Shown here piece by piece: positions 1-9,334 of a DNA stretch of 64,000 nt (its first letter is position 1; each line of letters starts with the position of its first letter). The translations under genes and the position numbers were made by a program. The notes under the pieces were generated by a model, which searched no databases, was not told the DNA's origin, and saw only the letters and a list, made by a program, of their open reading frames with translations. The stretch comes from Butyribacter intestini. GTDB lineage: Bacteria; Bacillota; Clostridia; Lachnospirales; Lachnospiraceae. The stretch spans positions 357,060-421,059 of the forward strand of contig LLKB01000005.1 of NCBI GenBank assembly GCA_001414325.1, read 5' to 3'.

Positions 1-1129
1 TTTTGGTACAACCGATGGCTTTTAATATACCGATTTCTTTTGTTCTTTCTTTTACCGATACGAACAATACATTCATGATACCTATACCGCCTACGATAAA
101 TACTGTAGCCGCCATTGCAATGAGGAGTGTTGTCAGTGTGTTGTTTGATTCTGACGCAGCATCCATCTTACTTCCGGCATCAGTTATCGTAAATTCTGCA
201 TTTGGATAATTTTCCGCGAGAACCGACTGTATATTTTCCATTACAGTGTCCACTTTATCAACATCTGATGCGATTACTGTTATCGTCGGGTCTGCATCCG
301 TTCCAACGATATATTTTACTCCGGTGCTGTATGGTATAAATATGGAATCATCAGGACTTATTCCTGAAGAAACAGTTCCTACCTCCGATATTACACCGTT
401 TACTACATATGCTCTGTCGTCTATGTAAATAGTGCTGTCATATGCGTCTTTTACACTTCCAAATATCTCTTTTGCAACAGAATAACCGAGTACGCACACT
501 TTCTCTTTGTTTGTCTCGTCTGATGACTCGATAAAACTCCCTGCTGCCATCGTCAGATTACTCATGCCTGCATAATTATTTTTCACTCCTGCTATCGTAT
601 AGCTTTCAGCGTCATCGAGCTCTCCTCCATCTACATCGGATTTTGTAGTATAAGATATCGTTATGTCTGAAATTCCCGGAAGAAATGTTTTTAAATCGTC
701 CATATCGTCTTCAGACAAAGTAATCTTTTCCTGATTTATCTTTGAGCTTTCACTGCTTTTACCGCCCTGCATAAATCCACCAAAGCCACCCGGCATCGGT
801 GGCATTCCCTGACCGCCGCCAAAACCACCCTGTCCCCTATTTCCCGACTCAGAGTTTCCATTTGATGATTTCCCTGACGAGCCTGATTTTGATGAACTCT
901 TAGAATTTGACGATGAACTGTCTGACGACTGCTCATATGAAATATCTATAGCACCTGCGTTCAAATTTTTGAACTGATCCGCCACATCCATCTGACCGCC
1001 CCTGCCTATTGCTATAACCATGACTATCGTTGCCGCTCCCACTACTATACCTATAGAAGTAAGCACCACCTTAAATTTATTCTGAATAAGATTTATCCAG
1101 ACAAGTCTTAATATCTCGCTTAGTTTCAT
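1..1129 (-). CDS. ABC transporter permease, MacB/FtsX type (3' end outside window)
   Basis: Reading inward from the ATG at 1129, the frame stays open to the window edge (about 376 residues), so the C-terminal membrane segments are missing. Visible parts: a short N-terminal amphipathic stretch, a first membrane segment (about residues 20-40, including SIGIVVGAATIVMVIAIG), a long extracytoplasmic MacB-like domain, and the start of the FtsX core near residue 340 (VFIVGGIGIMNVLFVSVKER). FtsX-type permeases of the MacB class couple ATP hydrolysis to movement of an adaptor rather than carrying substrate across the bilayer themselves. The extracytoplasmic domain carries an unusual Ser-rich then Gly/Met/Pro-rich insert (about residues 60-125). 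Its ATG overlaps the TGA of the upstream adaptor gene (ATGA), so the two are probably translationally coupled. The cognate ATPase is not in the window and may follow downstream. Confidence 0.88.
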   Translation of the reverse strand, partial: MKLSEILRLVWINLIQNKFKVVLTSIGIVVGAATIVMVIAIGRGGQMDVADQFKNLNAGAIDISYEQSSDSSSSNSKSSSKSGSSGKSSNGNSESGNRGQGGFGGGQGMPPMPGGFGGFMQGGKSSESSKINQEKITLSEDDMDDLKTFLPGISDITISYTTKSDVDGGELDDAESYTIAGVKNNYAGMSNLTMAAGSFIESSDETNKEKVCVLGYSVAKEIFGSVKDAYDSTIYIDDRAYVVNGVISEVGTVSSGISPDDSIFIPYSTGVKYIVGTDADPTITVIASDVDKVDTVMENIQSVLAENYPNAEFTITDAGSKMDAASESNNTLTTLLIAMAATVFIVGGIGIMNVLFVSVKERTKEIGILKAIGCTK

Positions 1130-2964
1130 TCGCTCACCCGGCTTTCTATAAGAACTGTATCACCTTCGCTTAATCCGCTTTCGATCTGAACATTATGTCC
1201 GTCTGAAAATCCTGTTTTTACCTGTGTCTTTGTCGTACTTGCGTCACTGTTTTTCTTTGTTACATATGACTTTGTTCCCTCTGTCTCAACAGCCTTATTT
1301 GAAATATAAAGAACATCCTTTACCTCTTTTGTAACAAATGTAACATCAGCACTCATTCCTGCATAAATACTTGAAACATCACCTGTCATTGTGACTACGA
1401 CCGGATAACTCACCGTACTTGTTCCCGATGAAGTGGTTGATATTGATGTGACTTTTCCGTGGAATGTCTTACCTTCATATGCAGAAAGACTTATATTTAC
1501 TGTATCTCCGACTTCTATCTCCGAAATATCGTCCTGTGCGACAGACACTGAAGTTGTGACCGCATCCGAATTCATATATGTAGCTATGTCGGTATCAGTG
1601 CTTAATGTCTCTCCGTCCTCATATCCGACAGATGTTACCGTGCCTGAACATTCAGCTTTTATCACCCCTGTTCCTGCATACTTTTCAAAAATTTTTAATG
1701 CTTTCTGTGCATCCTTTAATGTCTCCTGTGCGTCTTTTACATCATCGTCAATTCCATCCATCGCAACATTATAAAGAGTCTTTGCATTTGAATATTGAAG
1801 CATTGCCGCATCATATGTCTTTTTTGCACTTACTTTTCCTGTTTTCCTGGCTTTTTTAGCAGATTTAAGCTGTGATTTCAGGTTTTTGAGGTTTGATTTA
1901 TATTCCGATAACTGCTGCTGATATGAGGCTAACTGCTGCTGCATTATCGTTACAGTGTTTGAACTGCTCTGACTGCCCGTTGAGCCTGCAGTTGTACCTG
2001 TTCCTGAAGTTCCTCCGTTTTTATCATCTCCCATACCTGTACCGTTCATGTTTCCTGTATTATTTCCGGCATTACTGCCTGTATTCTGATTTATCGATGT
2101 ACTTTTATATACGGTTGTACTCCCGCCTGCTTTTTTAATCTTTTTCTTTAGATTTTTAATCTTTGAAGGAAGTGTCTTAATACCTGAAACTGCCGTATTA
2201 TAGTTATTCTGTGCTGTCACAACCGCACCGTCAAGGCTTTGCAATGTAGCTTTATATGTTGTCTTTGCACTCTTGCCTGCCGCAATCCTTTCTTTATATT
2301 CATACTCCGCCGTAAGTTTATCAGAGTCTCTGTCTACTTTTGCTTCTTTTAATGTAAGTTTTGCCGAACTTACCGCCGCCTTATAAAGTTTTCTCACATT
2401 TGAAACACTCTTTGTCGTGAGTTTTAAAATTGTGTCACCTTTTTTTACATTCTGACCCGATGTGATACACACTTTTTTTATAACAAGGTCTGAGTCCGAT
2501 ACGCTCTCATTTCCTGATGATGAAGATGTTGTCTTTGTTGTGGAAGAACTGCTGTCTGAACCCGACTGTCCGCCTGCCATTCCCATTGCACCCCCCATGT
2601 TCTGCATCCCCTGTGCATCACTTTTATTTGAACTGTCCGAAGATGAAGAACCTGAACTGCTTGTTCCTGATGAAGATGATGAGCTGCTTGTTCCCGCCGA
2701 AGATGTGTCAAGCTCATATGACTGTGTGATAGAACCAATCTCCATTGTTCCACTCTCAGTTATCCCCACTGTGAGGTTTCCTTTTTTCGCCGTGTTCTCT
2801 TTAGTTACTGTCGCTGTCTTTGTATCGTCTTTTTTATTATTCACATTAAAAACCACAATAACAGTTATGCACCCAATAAGGATTATGGAAATTATAGCTT
2901 TCTTTATCTTTTTCTTATGCGACTTAGATTTTACCGCTGCCTGTTTTTTTTCTTTATCTGCCAT
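1126..2964 (-). CDS. HlyD/RND-type membrane-fusion adaptor with Ser-rich inserts
   Basis: Predicted membrane-anchored adaptor (612 residues) of a MacB-like export system. A Lys-rich cytoplasmic start is followed by one membrane segment (about 20-40, IISIILIGCITVIVVFNV), half of a lipoyl-like domain, and a Ser/Gly/Met-rich insert of about 70 residues. The second lipoyl half follows (VCITSGQNVKKGDTILKL), then a long coiled-coil hairpin interrupted by an Asn/Gly/Thr-rich stretch, the return lipoyl strand (IKAECSGTVTSVGYEDGETL) and a beta-barrel domain ending the protein. The order is classic for HlyD/MacA adaptors; the two low-complexity inserts are not. It begins 2 bp after the stop of another adaptor gene and its TGA overlaps the permease start. 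Substrate cannot be inferred. Confidence 0.85.
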   Translation of the reverse strand: MADKEKKQAAVKSKSHKKKIKKAIISIILIGCITVIVVFNVNNKKDDTKTATVTKENTAKKGNLTVGITESGTMEIGSITQSYELDTSSAGTSSSSSSSGTSSSGSSSSDSSNKSDAQGMQNMGGAMGMAGGQSGSDSSSSTTKTTSSSSGNESVSDSDLVIKKVCITSGQNVKKGDTILKLTTKSVSNVRKLYKAAVSSAKLTLKEAKVDRDSDKLTAEYEYKERIAAGKSAKTTYKATLQSLDGAVVTAQNNYNTAVSGIKTLPSKIKNLKKKIKKAGGSTTVYKSTSINQNTGSNAGNNTGNMNGTGMGDDKNGGTSGTGTTAGSTGSQSSSNTVTIMQQQLASYQQQLSEYKSNLKNLKSQLKSAKKARKTGKVSAKKTYDAAMLQYSNAKTLYNVAMDGIDDDVKDAQETLKDAQKALKIFEKYAGTGVIKAECSGTVTSVGYEDGETLSTDTDIATYMNSDAVTTSVSVAQDDISEIEVGDTVNISLSAYEGKTFHGKVTSISTTSSGTSTVSYPVVVTMTGDVSSIYAGMSADVTFVTKEVKDVLYISNKAVETEGTKSYVTKKNSDASTTKTQVKTGFSDGHNVQIESGLSEGDTVLIESRVSE

Positions 2965-2966
2965 TT

Positions 2967-4583
2967 TTATTTTCCTTTCTGTTCATTTTCTTCATTATTC
3001 TGATTAAAGATAACCTGCGTTGCAGCACCGCTTGATAACATTTTCTGCGAATTATCAATGGAAACAGTTACCGTATATGTTACTTTTGATACACTCTCCG
3101 ATGATGAAGATGTTTCAATAGCTGCAACTTTTCCCGTTACTGTCTGCGGCATATTCTGAACACTTACCGAAGCCTCATCGCCTACTGAAATTTTTCCTAT
3201 ATCCGTCTGGTCAACAGTCACATCAATACTGAGTGTATTTTCATTACTGTAACCTGCTATCGCTGTCATACTGTTTAACATATCTCCGCTTTCATATGAC
3301 ATTTCAGATAAAGTTCCCGACATCTGTGCCACAACATTATTTCCTGATATAAGTTTGTTAAATGCTGCTACTCTTGCTTTCGCATTTGTATAATTGTCTT
3401 TTGCTTTCTGTAATGTATCTTTTGCCGATTTTATAGCCGCATTATAGACTGTGTCTGCATTTTTATAGGCTTTCACACTCTCGTCATATGTCTTTTTGGC
3501 ACTTACTTTTCCTGTTGTCTCCTCTGATAAAGCCTGATTGTATGTTGAACTGTAATTGTTCAGGTTAAGTTTTGCATTTTTATAGTCAGTTCCATATGAC
3601 GAAATATTATTTTTAAGTGTGCTTATGCTCTTTGACAACTGAGTTTTTTTCGTATTGTATTGCTCGTATGTCTTTTCTGTTGATGTTGATGATTTCAAAG
3701 CCTTGCTATATGCCGTATTCTTTGACTCCATATCTTTTTTTGCCGATGCAAGATTTTGCTCAATATTTGTTGTCAACTGTGAAATATCACTTTTATTTTC
3801 ACGACTGAAATCTCCAATATATCTCGATACTGTACTTAGTTCATCATATTTTTGTTTTGCCTGTTCATATGATTTTTGCTTTGTGGCAAGAACTTTTGCT
3901 TTGTTCTCCACCTGTTTTTTTGCCTTTTTGAATTTTTTATTTACACTGCTCAACTGTTTCTGTTTTGCAGCAAGAGTCTTTTTTGAATTTTTAATCTTCC
4001 CAGGATATGTACTTATTATCTTTTTACTTTTATCAAGCTGTCTCTTTGCTTCTTTTACCGTTCCCGTATATTCCGATAAACTATCTTTATAATCGATAAG
4101 TGCTGATGAATACGCTGACAATCTATCCTGATAATCACTTTTTGCATCATAAACCGCTTCTTCATAATCAAGTTTTGCCGATGCATATTTCTTTTTATAA
4201 GTTTTTACCGCTTTATAAAGAATTTTTCTTGTATCTGAAACACTGTCTTTGGTAAGTTTTATAAGTGCATCTCCTTTTTTTACCTCATCACCTGAGCTTT
4301 TCAAAACACTTTCCACTTCCAATGCTCCTGTTTTACTTGTACCCTTAAGATTTAGATTGTATAACTGATAGTCCGTTCCTCCCGATGTCATTCCCTCTGC
4401 CTGCAATATATTACTATTCTGCGTCTTTGCCGAAGCAATGTTTTTATTATATGAATTATTTGTCTGTTCCGATTGTTCAGATGAATTATTTTTTAAAATC
4501 CGATTTCCACCATATACTCCCACACCTGCTATAACAAGCACTACTGCCATCGTCAATGCAATCTTTCTTTTTCGGTGCATCAT
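2967..4583 (-). CDS. HlyD-type membrane-fusion adaptor (first of two in tandem)
   Basis: Second adaptor-like protein, 538 residues from the chosen start. I prefer the ATG at 4583 to the in-frame codon 31 triplets upstream because AGGAG (4589-4593) lies 5 nt before it and the product then starts MMHRKRK followed directly by a membrane segment (TMAVVLVIAGVGVYGG). Then come half a lipoyl domain (SSGDEVKKGDALIKL), a very long Lys/Ser/Tyr-rich coiled-coil hairpin (roughly residues 110-400), the returning strand (VVAQMSGTLSEMSYESGDML) and a beta-barrel region. The hairpin is longer than in typical MacA proteins. It is the first gene of the operon and runs into the next adaptor after 2 bp. Tandem adaptors might form mixed rings or serve different partners; this is inference. 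Confidence 0.83.
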   Translation of the reverse strand: MMHRKRKIALTMAVVLVIAGVGVYGGNRILKNNSSEQSEQTNNSYNKNIASAKTQNSNILQAEGMTSGGTDYQLYNLNLKGTSKTGALEVESVLKSSGDEVKKGDALIKLTKDSVSDTRKILYKAVKTYKKKYASAKLDYEEAVYDAKSDYQDRLSAYSSALIDYKDSLSEYTGTVKEAKRQLDKSKKIISTYPGKIKNSKKTLAAKQKQLSSVNKKFKKAKKQVENKAKVLATKQKSYEQAKQKYDELSTVSRYIGDFSRENKSDISQLTTNIEQNLASAKKDMESKNTAYSKALKSSTSTEKTYEQYNTKKTQLSKSISTLKNNISSYGTDYKNAKLNLNNYSSTYNQALSEETTGKVSAKKTYDESVKAYKNADTVYNAAIKSAKDTLQKAKDNYTNAKARVAAFNKLISGNNVVAQMSGTLSEMSYESGDMLNSMTAIAGYSNENTLSIDVTVDQTDIGKISVGDEASVSVQNMPQTVTGKVAAIETSSSSESVSKVTYTVTVSIDNSQKMLSSGAATQVIFNQNNEENEQKGK

Positions 4584-4766
4584 TTTTTCTCCTGTCTGCT
4601 TACGCTGATTTTTCTTTATTGTTCCAGCATATTCTTGCCAAAGATATTCACAATACGCTTTATATTTTATAATCAAAATATTACAGTAAATTTGTGAAAA
4701 TCAAGTGGAAAAGTTGTGTGCAAAATGTGAAACGGAATATTTTTAAATATCTGTCATAAGATGATG

Positions 4767-4790
4767 TAAGAGGAGAATTTCCCCTCTTTT
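4767..4790 (+). terminator. Terminator-like hairpin in the divergent gap before the SpoIIM-like gene
   Basis: AAGAGG and CCTCTT arms around a short loop, followed by TTTT on the plus strand. It sits between the adaptor operon start and the SpoIIM-like gene. It could end a short upstream transcript or attenuate the SpoIIM-like gene. Short stem, so confidence is low. Confidence 0.3.
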
Positions 4791-4871
4791 AAGAAAGTCC
4801 GCTCGCCTTTAACACGATAAAAGTGCAGCAAAACATTAACATAATAAATCTGAAAGGCAGGTTATCGCTAA

Positions 4872-5468
4872 ATGAATAAAACTTCCACAACCAATATACG
4901 AAAAAGGACAATGCCACGCATATGTAAAACTGTTATCATATTCTTTTTTATAGGTATGCTTATCGGTACTCTTGTCGGAAAGCTTTTTAATCCAATCATC
5001 CTGCCTGTGTTAAAAACAATTTACAGCGAAACCATAAGTGCCCTGCCATCAATGGACATACCGTCAGACCAGATAGTCCTCTCATCCTTTAGCAGAAACA
5101 TCAAATTTGTAATGCTGCTTTTTATTTTCTCAATGACAGACCTCTGGCGTTATTACTGCCTTGTTTTTTCGGTTTATACAGGCTTTTCAAACGGACTCCT
5201 GCTTTATTTTAATCTTTCACTTTACGATTTTGCCGGAATAGCAAACTATACCTGCTGCATTATGCCGCAATATCTTGTCTTTGTCCCTGCATTTTTGTTT
5301 ATAATAATGAAGCTTCACAGAATAAACTGCTTAGATGAAACAAAACAAAAAGGGAAACTGTTATTAAAACAATTTCCCTTATTTCTGCTCAGTATTTTAC
5401 TTATACTTATCGGAAGTCTCGCCGAGGGCTGCATAAATCCACTGCTTTTGATGCATCTTGCAAACTGA
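4872..5468 (+). CDS. SpoIIM-like (stage II sporulation protein M family) membrane protein
   Basis: 198-residue protein with about five hydrophobic segments. The pattern resembles the SpoIIM family: one N-terminal membrane helix with Gly (IGMLIGTLVG), an extracytoplasmic loop, then NIKFVMLLFIFSMTDL, a segment with G..NGLLL, an MPQYLVFVPAFLF stretch (the family's ILPQN.....P motif) and a last helix IGSLAEGCINPLLL. In Bacillus, SpoIIM joins SpoIID and SpoIIP in septal peptidoglycan remodelling during engulfment; other family members are general membrane proteins, so a sporulation role is inference. It stands alone on the plus strand, divergent from the adaptor operon. AAAGGCAGG lies rather far upstream of the ATG. 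Identity is by pattern only. Confidence 0.55.
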   Translation: MNKTSTTNIRKRTMPRICKTVIIFFFIGMLIGTLVGKLFNPIILPVLKTIYSETISALPSMDIPSDQIVLSSFSRNIKFVMLLFIFSMTDLWRYYCLVFSVYTGFSNGLLLYFNLSLYDFAGIANYTCCIMPQYLVFVPAFLFIIMKLHRINCLDETKQKGKLLLKQFPLFLLSILLILIGSLAEGCINPLLLMHLAN

Positions 5469-5524
5469 TTATACATACTGTCAATGCAGGCAACAGACTT
5501 CTAATCTTTAAAAATTCAAATAAA

Positions 5525-6100
5525 CTAAATCCGTTTTAATTGCTGCTTAAGCTCCTCAACAGAACCGTCATTTTTTATGACTCTGTCACTTCTGCTTATA
5601 TAAAACTCATCAGGTTTCTGGCTTCTCATCACCGCATCGCACTTTCCGTCAGAATAGCCCCTGCTTTCCTTAAGCCTTGCTATCCTTATTTCTCTCGGAA
5701 CATACACATACCATACCTCATCACAGTATTTATCGCACTCCGTCTCGAACAATATGGCACTCTCAAGAATTATACTGCCGCCTTTTTCCTTTCTCTGTTC
5801 AATATAGTTCTCAATATATTCCTTTACTTTAGGATGCACGATATTATTCAAATCCTGTATCGCACTTTTGTCATTAAACACTATATCCGCAAGTTTCTTT
5901 CTGTCAATCTCCCCCGTGTCAGAAAGAATATCCTTACCAAATCTTTCCACCACGGCTTCAAAGGCACTACCACCCTTATCCGTGACAATATGACCAATAT
6001 CATCCGTCAATATAAGCTCAGCACCCGTTTCTTCCTTTAAAAACTGTGCCACAAGTGACTTACCACTACCGACACCACCTGTCAAACCAATAACTTTCAT
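5525..6100 (-). CDS. coaE: Dephospho-CoA kinase
   Basis: Phosphorylates the 3' hydroxyl of dephospho-CoA, the last step of CoA synthesis. The 191-residue length is normal. The P-loop GGVGSGKS is at residues 8-15. The family's lid and CoA-binding features are visible: D-D-I-G-H near 33, RKKLADIVF, NNIVHPKV, and the ILESAILFE segment. Start ATG has GAGAGGATTGAG just upstream. It lies downstream of polA, separated by the structured repeat at 6127-6347; polA-coaE adjacency is common in Firmicutes. The other CoA gene, coaD, is at 30.2 kb. Confidence 0.95.
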   Translation of the reverse strand: MKVIGLTGGVGSGKSLVAQFLKEETGAELILTDDIGHIVTDKGGSAFEAVVERFGKDILSDTGEIDRKKLADIVFNDKSAIQDLNNIVHPKVKEYIENYIEQRKEKGGSIILESAILFETECDKYCDEVWYVYVPREIRIARLKESRGYSDGKCDAVMRSQKPDEFYISRSDRVIKNDGSVEELKQQLKRI

Positions 6101-6126
6101 CTCAATCCTCTCAATATCATAATAAC

Positions 6127-6347
6127 CACACTAAGCCTTTGCAAAACTTACATAAACTGTAATTAGATTGTGCAACTATAACAAAATAATGTTAGCTGAC
6201 ATTTTGTCACCGTCAGCACTTAAGAGTGGTCTTTTCACTCTTTATGTGCTGCTACGAGTGACATCATAGCGAAAGCGTGCCAGCGGTATTATTTGTTATA
6301 GTTGCACAATCAACACAACCTGCAGCAGTTTTGCAAATGTTAGTGTG
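6127..6347. repeat. Structured inverted-repeat element, type I, copy A
   Basis: About 221 bp between polA and coaE. Outer ends are inverted (CACACTAA...TTTGCAAAACT on one side, its near-complement on the other). A perfect 19-bp inverted repeat follows: ATTGTGCAACTATAACAAA at 6167-6185 with its complement at 6292-6310. Inside are nested helices: GCTGACA/TGCCAGC, TGTCAC/GTGACA, AGCAC/GTGCT and a hairpin AAGAGTG(6222-6228)/CACTCTT(6236-6242). A small GC-GAAA-GC loop is also present. A second copy with the same layout is at 14084-14296. No open frame of note runs through it. The polA stop codon (6340-6342) lies inside the right end. It resembles a MITE or a structured RNA; which is unresolved. 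Confidence 0.85.
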
Positions 6348-9231
6348 CCTCAAACCAATCATCCCCCTGCTCCACTTCCGCAATAAGAGGAACTTTAAGT
6401 TCAGCCGCCGACTGCATATTTGAAATAAGTATCTCTTTCACCTTTTCAATCTCATCAACACTTGTCTCTACCAGCAGTTCATCGTGCACCTGAAGAACTA
6501 TCCTTGATTTAAGTTTTTCTTCTTTTAATTTTCTTGCAACTTTTATCATCGCTATCTTTATTATGTCTGCCGCTGTTCCCTGTATAGGCGAGTTCATTGC
6601 AATTCTCTCACCAAATGAACGCTGCATAAAGTTTGATGATTTTATTTCAGGCACTGGTCTTCGCCTGCCAAATTTTGTGTAAGAATATCCTGTTTCTTTT
6701 GCTTCTTCTACTTTCTCGTCAAGAAATGCCTTTATCGCCGGATATGTGGCAAAGTATTTCTTTATTATCTCGTCCGCTTCTTTTCTCGTTGTGCCAAGAT
6801 CCTGTGAGAGACCGAATGCACTTATCCCGTAAACTATTCCGAAGTTTACTGCCTTTGCATTTCTTCGCTGAAGATCGGTGACCTCGTCAAACGGTGTGTG
6901 GAATACTTTTGATGCGGTACTTCTGTGTATATCATCACCGTTCTTATATGCCTGTATAAGATGTTCATCCTCCGACATATCAGCTAAAACTCTCAATTCT
7001 ATCTGTGAGTAATCTGCATCAAGGAATACAAATCCGTCTTTTGCCTTAAATACTTTCCTGAATTCACGCCCCATCTCCATTCTGATAGGAATATTCTGGA
7101 GATTTGGCTCTGTCGAACTTATTCTTCCCGTTGCTGTTATCATCTGGTTAAATTTGCCGTGAATTCTCTTATCGTTCTCGATAAATACAGCAAGTCCCTC
7201 TGCATATGTTGACTTTAATTTTGTAAACTGCCTGTAATCAAGTATCTTTGATATAATAGGGTCTTCTTTCTTTAGTTTTTCAAGAATATCCGCTGATGTT
7301 GAGTAGCCTGTCTTTGTCTTTTTTGCAAATGGCAGTTTCATTTTTTCAAACAATATCACACCAAGCTGTTTAGGTGAATTTATGTTAAACTCCTCACCTG
7401 CAAGGTCATATATATCACTTTCAAGTTCAATTATCTTTCTGTCAAGTTTTTTTGCAAGCTGTTCAAGAACGGCTATGTCTGCCTTGACTCCGACTCTCTC
7501 CATCTGATATAAGAAATATGCCGTCGGCATCTCCACTTCACGGTAAAGTTTTATCATGCCTGTTTTTTCGAGTGTGCTTTCAAGATTTTTATATCCAGCC
7601 ACAGCCACATACGAAAGTTCTCCCGTATATTCCAAAAGATTGTTTATTACAACATTCTTTTCCTCGTCCGCACTCTCCCTAAGATAATCGTCATCTATCT
7701 CCGATACGATTTCTGAAAGTCTGCTTTTTCCAAATCTCTCACTATATGACGGTATCGTCATATCAAGATAATCCCTTGCTATATCGTCAGCACCGTAACT
7801 GTCTTTAAGCGGATTTATAAGATATGCAGCTATACTTACATCTGATATTTTATTAAACAGCCTGTCTAAATCCGAATCATCAAACGCCATCTGTAAAGGT
7901 GCTTCCCTATCCTCTGAAAGATTTTCTGCAACTGCCGTAAGATGCAGTTCGTTCTTCCAGTCTATCAATGCGATATGAGGTATTTTCTTTTGAATTTTTT
8001 TATAAGTTTCTATCAGAAAATCTCCGTCTGTCTCATCATTTTTTAATATGCTTACGGTTTCATACTCACCATTTTTTTCGTAGCTTAAACTAAGTCCCAA
8101 AAACAAATATTCATTTGTGCTGTCACTCTCATCTTCAAGAGAAACTGCTGATATATCATCAAATACAAATGCCATCTGTCCGCCGCTTTTTTTCTTATTT
8201 TTCTTTTTCGTAACACCTGAATTTGACCACTCATCGCCAAAAAATGATACTCCAACAACCTCAGGTGCATCCTTTATAAGCTCGTCAGCAAATCTCTTTA
8301 CCTCTATTTTTTTCTTCAAATATTTAAAATTCTTTGGTCTTTCAACCGCTTTATTCATTGCCTCAGAATCGAATTTTTTTACAAGTGATTTTAGTTCTAG
8401 TTTCTTTATCCACTCAAATGCCTCAGATGTAAATATATTTTCAAGTTTTGCATCTTTGATACTGTAATCAAGTTCGCAGTCTGTCTTTATCGTCGCAAGT
8501 TTTTTGCTTAAGAAAGCCATATCCTTTCCTGCTCTCAAAAGCTCCCTCGCCCTCTTTGGCTCTACTTCCTCGATATGCTCATAAGCCTCCTCGACACTCG
8601 GAAATGCCTTAAGTATCTTTACTGCCGTTTTTTCACCGACACCTGCAACTCCCGGTATATTGTCAGCCGTATCTCCCATAAGACCTTTCATATCTATTAT
8701 CTGAACCGGCGTGACACCGTATTTTTCTATTACATCCTCTGTATGATATTCTTCAACCTCAGAACCGCCTTTTTTTGTCTTTGGAATACTTATCTTGATA
8801 TTTTTTGTAGCAAGCTGCAAAAGATCTCTGTCTCCTGATACAAGAGTAACTTCTTTTCCTTCTGCTTCTGCCATCTTTGCGATAGTTCCGAGTATATCAT
8901 CCGCTTCAAATCCCTGTCTTTTTACAATAGTGATACCCATCGCTTCAAGCACATCCTGTATAACAGGCACCTGCTGTCTTAACTCCTCAGGCATAGGTTT
9001 CCTCGTGCCTTTGTACTCCTTAAACATCTCATGTCTGAATGTAGGCTTTTTCACATCAAAAGCAACCGTCAGATATTCTGGTTTTTCCGTATCAAGTATC
9101 TTAAACATGATATTTAAAAATCCATAAACCGCATTTGTATGCATCCCTTCTGAATTTGTCAGATCAGGCACTCCATAAAATGCCCTGTTTAATATACTAT
9201 GCCCATCTATTAAAACTATTTTTTCACTCAT
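6340..9231 (-). CDS. polA: DNA polymerase I
   Basis: 963 residues: N-terminal 5'-3' exonuclease (starts VLIDGHSILNRAF; acidic motif GFEADDILGT), a central degenerate 3'-5' exonuclease-like domain, and a family A polymerase. Polymerase motifs are clear: motif A DADYSQIELR near residue 737, motif B RRNAKAVNFGIVYG near 795, motif C VHDELL near 914. The central domain lacks the DxE metal-binding triplet expected in a proofreading domain (the matching stretch reads VVGVSFFGDEW), so proofreading is probably absent, as known for many Firmicutes Pol I. The role is Okazaki fragment maturation and repair synthesis. The last codon and stop lie at the edge of the type I repeat. Upstream is the small zinc-finger protein gene and sbcC. 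Confidence 0.97.
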   Translation of the reverse strand: MSEKIVLIDGHSILNRAFYGVPDLTNSEGMHTNAVYGFLNIMFKILDTEKPEYLTVAFDVKKPTFRHEMFKEYKGTRKPMPEELRQQVPVIQDVLEAMGITIVKRQGFEADDILGTIAKMAEAEGKEVTLVSGDRDLLQLATKNIKISIPKTKKGGSEVEEYHTEDVIEKYGVTPVQIIDMKGLMGDTADNIPGVAGVGEKTAVKILKAFPSVEEAYEHIEEVEPKRARELLRAGKDMAFLSKKLATIKTDCELDYSIKDAKLENIFTSEAFEWIKKLELKSLVKKFDSEAMNKAVERPKNFKYLKKKIEVKRFADELIKDAPEVVGVSFFGDEWSNSGVTKKKNKKKSGGQMAFVFDDISAVSLEDESDSTNEYLFLGLSLSYEKNGEYETVSILKNDETDGDFLIETYKKIQKKIPHIALIDWKNELHLTAVAENLSEDREAPLQMAFDDSDLDRLFNKISDVSIAAYLINPLKDSYGADDIARDYLDMTIPSYSERFGKSRLSEIVSEIDDDYLRESADEEKNVVINNLLEYTGELSYVAVAGYKNLESTLEKTGMIKLYREVEMPTAYFLYQMERVGVKADIAVLEQLAKKLDRKIIELESDIYDLAGEEFNINSPKQLGVILFEKMKLPFAKKTKTGYSTSADILEKLKKEDPIISKILDYRQFTKLKSTYAEGLAVFIENDKRIHGKFNQMITATGRISSTEPNLQNIPIRMEMGREFRKVFKAKDGFVFLDADYSQIELRVLADMSEDEHLIQAYKNGDDIHRSTASKVFHTPFDEVTDLQRRNAKAVNFGIVYGISAFGLSQDLGTTRKEADEIIKKYFATYPAIKAFLDEKVEEAKETGYSYTKFGRRRPVPEIKSSNFMQRSFGERIAMNSPIQGTAADIIKIAMIKVARKLKEEKLKSRIVLQVHDELLVETSVDEIEKVKEILISNMQSAAELKVPLIAEVEQGDDWFEAH

Positions 9232-9334
9232 CTGTTAAATTTCCCTTTCGATTTTTGGTAACTGTCCACACATATATGACTGCCTATCTTTGCTGTAAAA
9301 ATTCATATTTATAATATATACCAAAGTGTCATTA

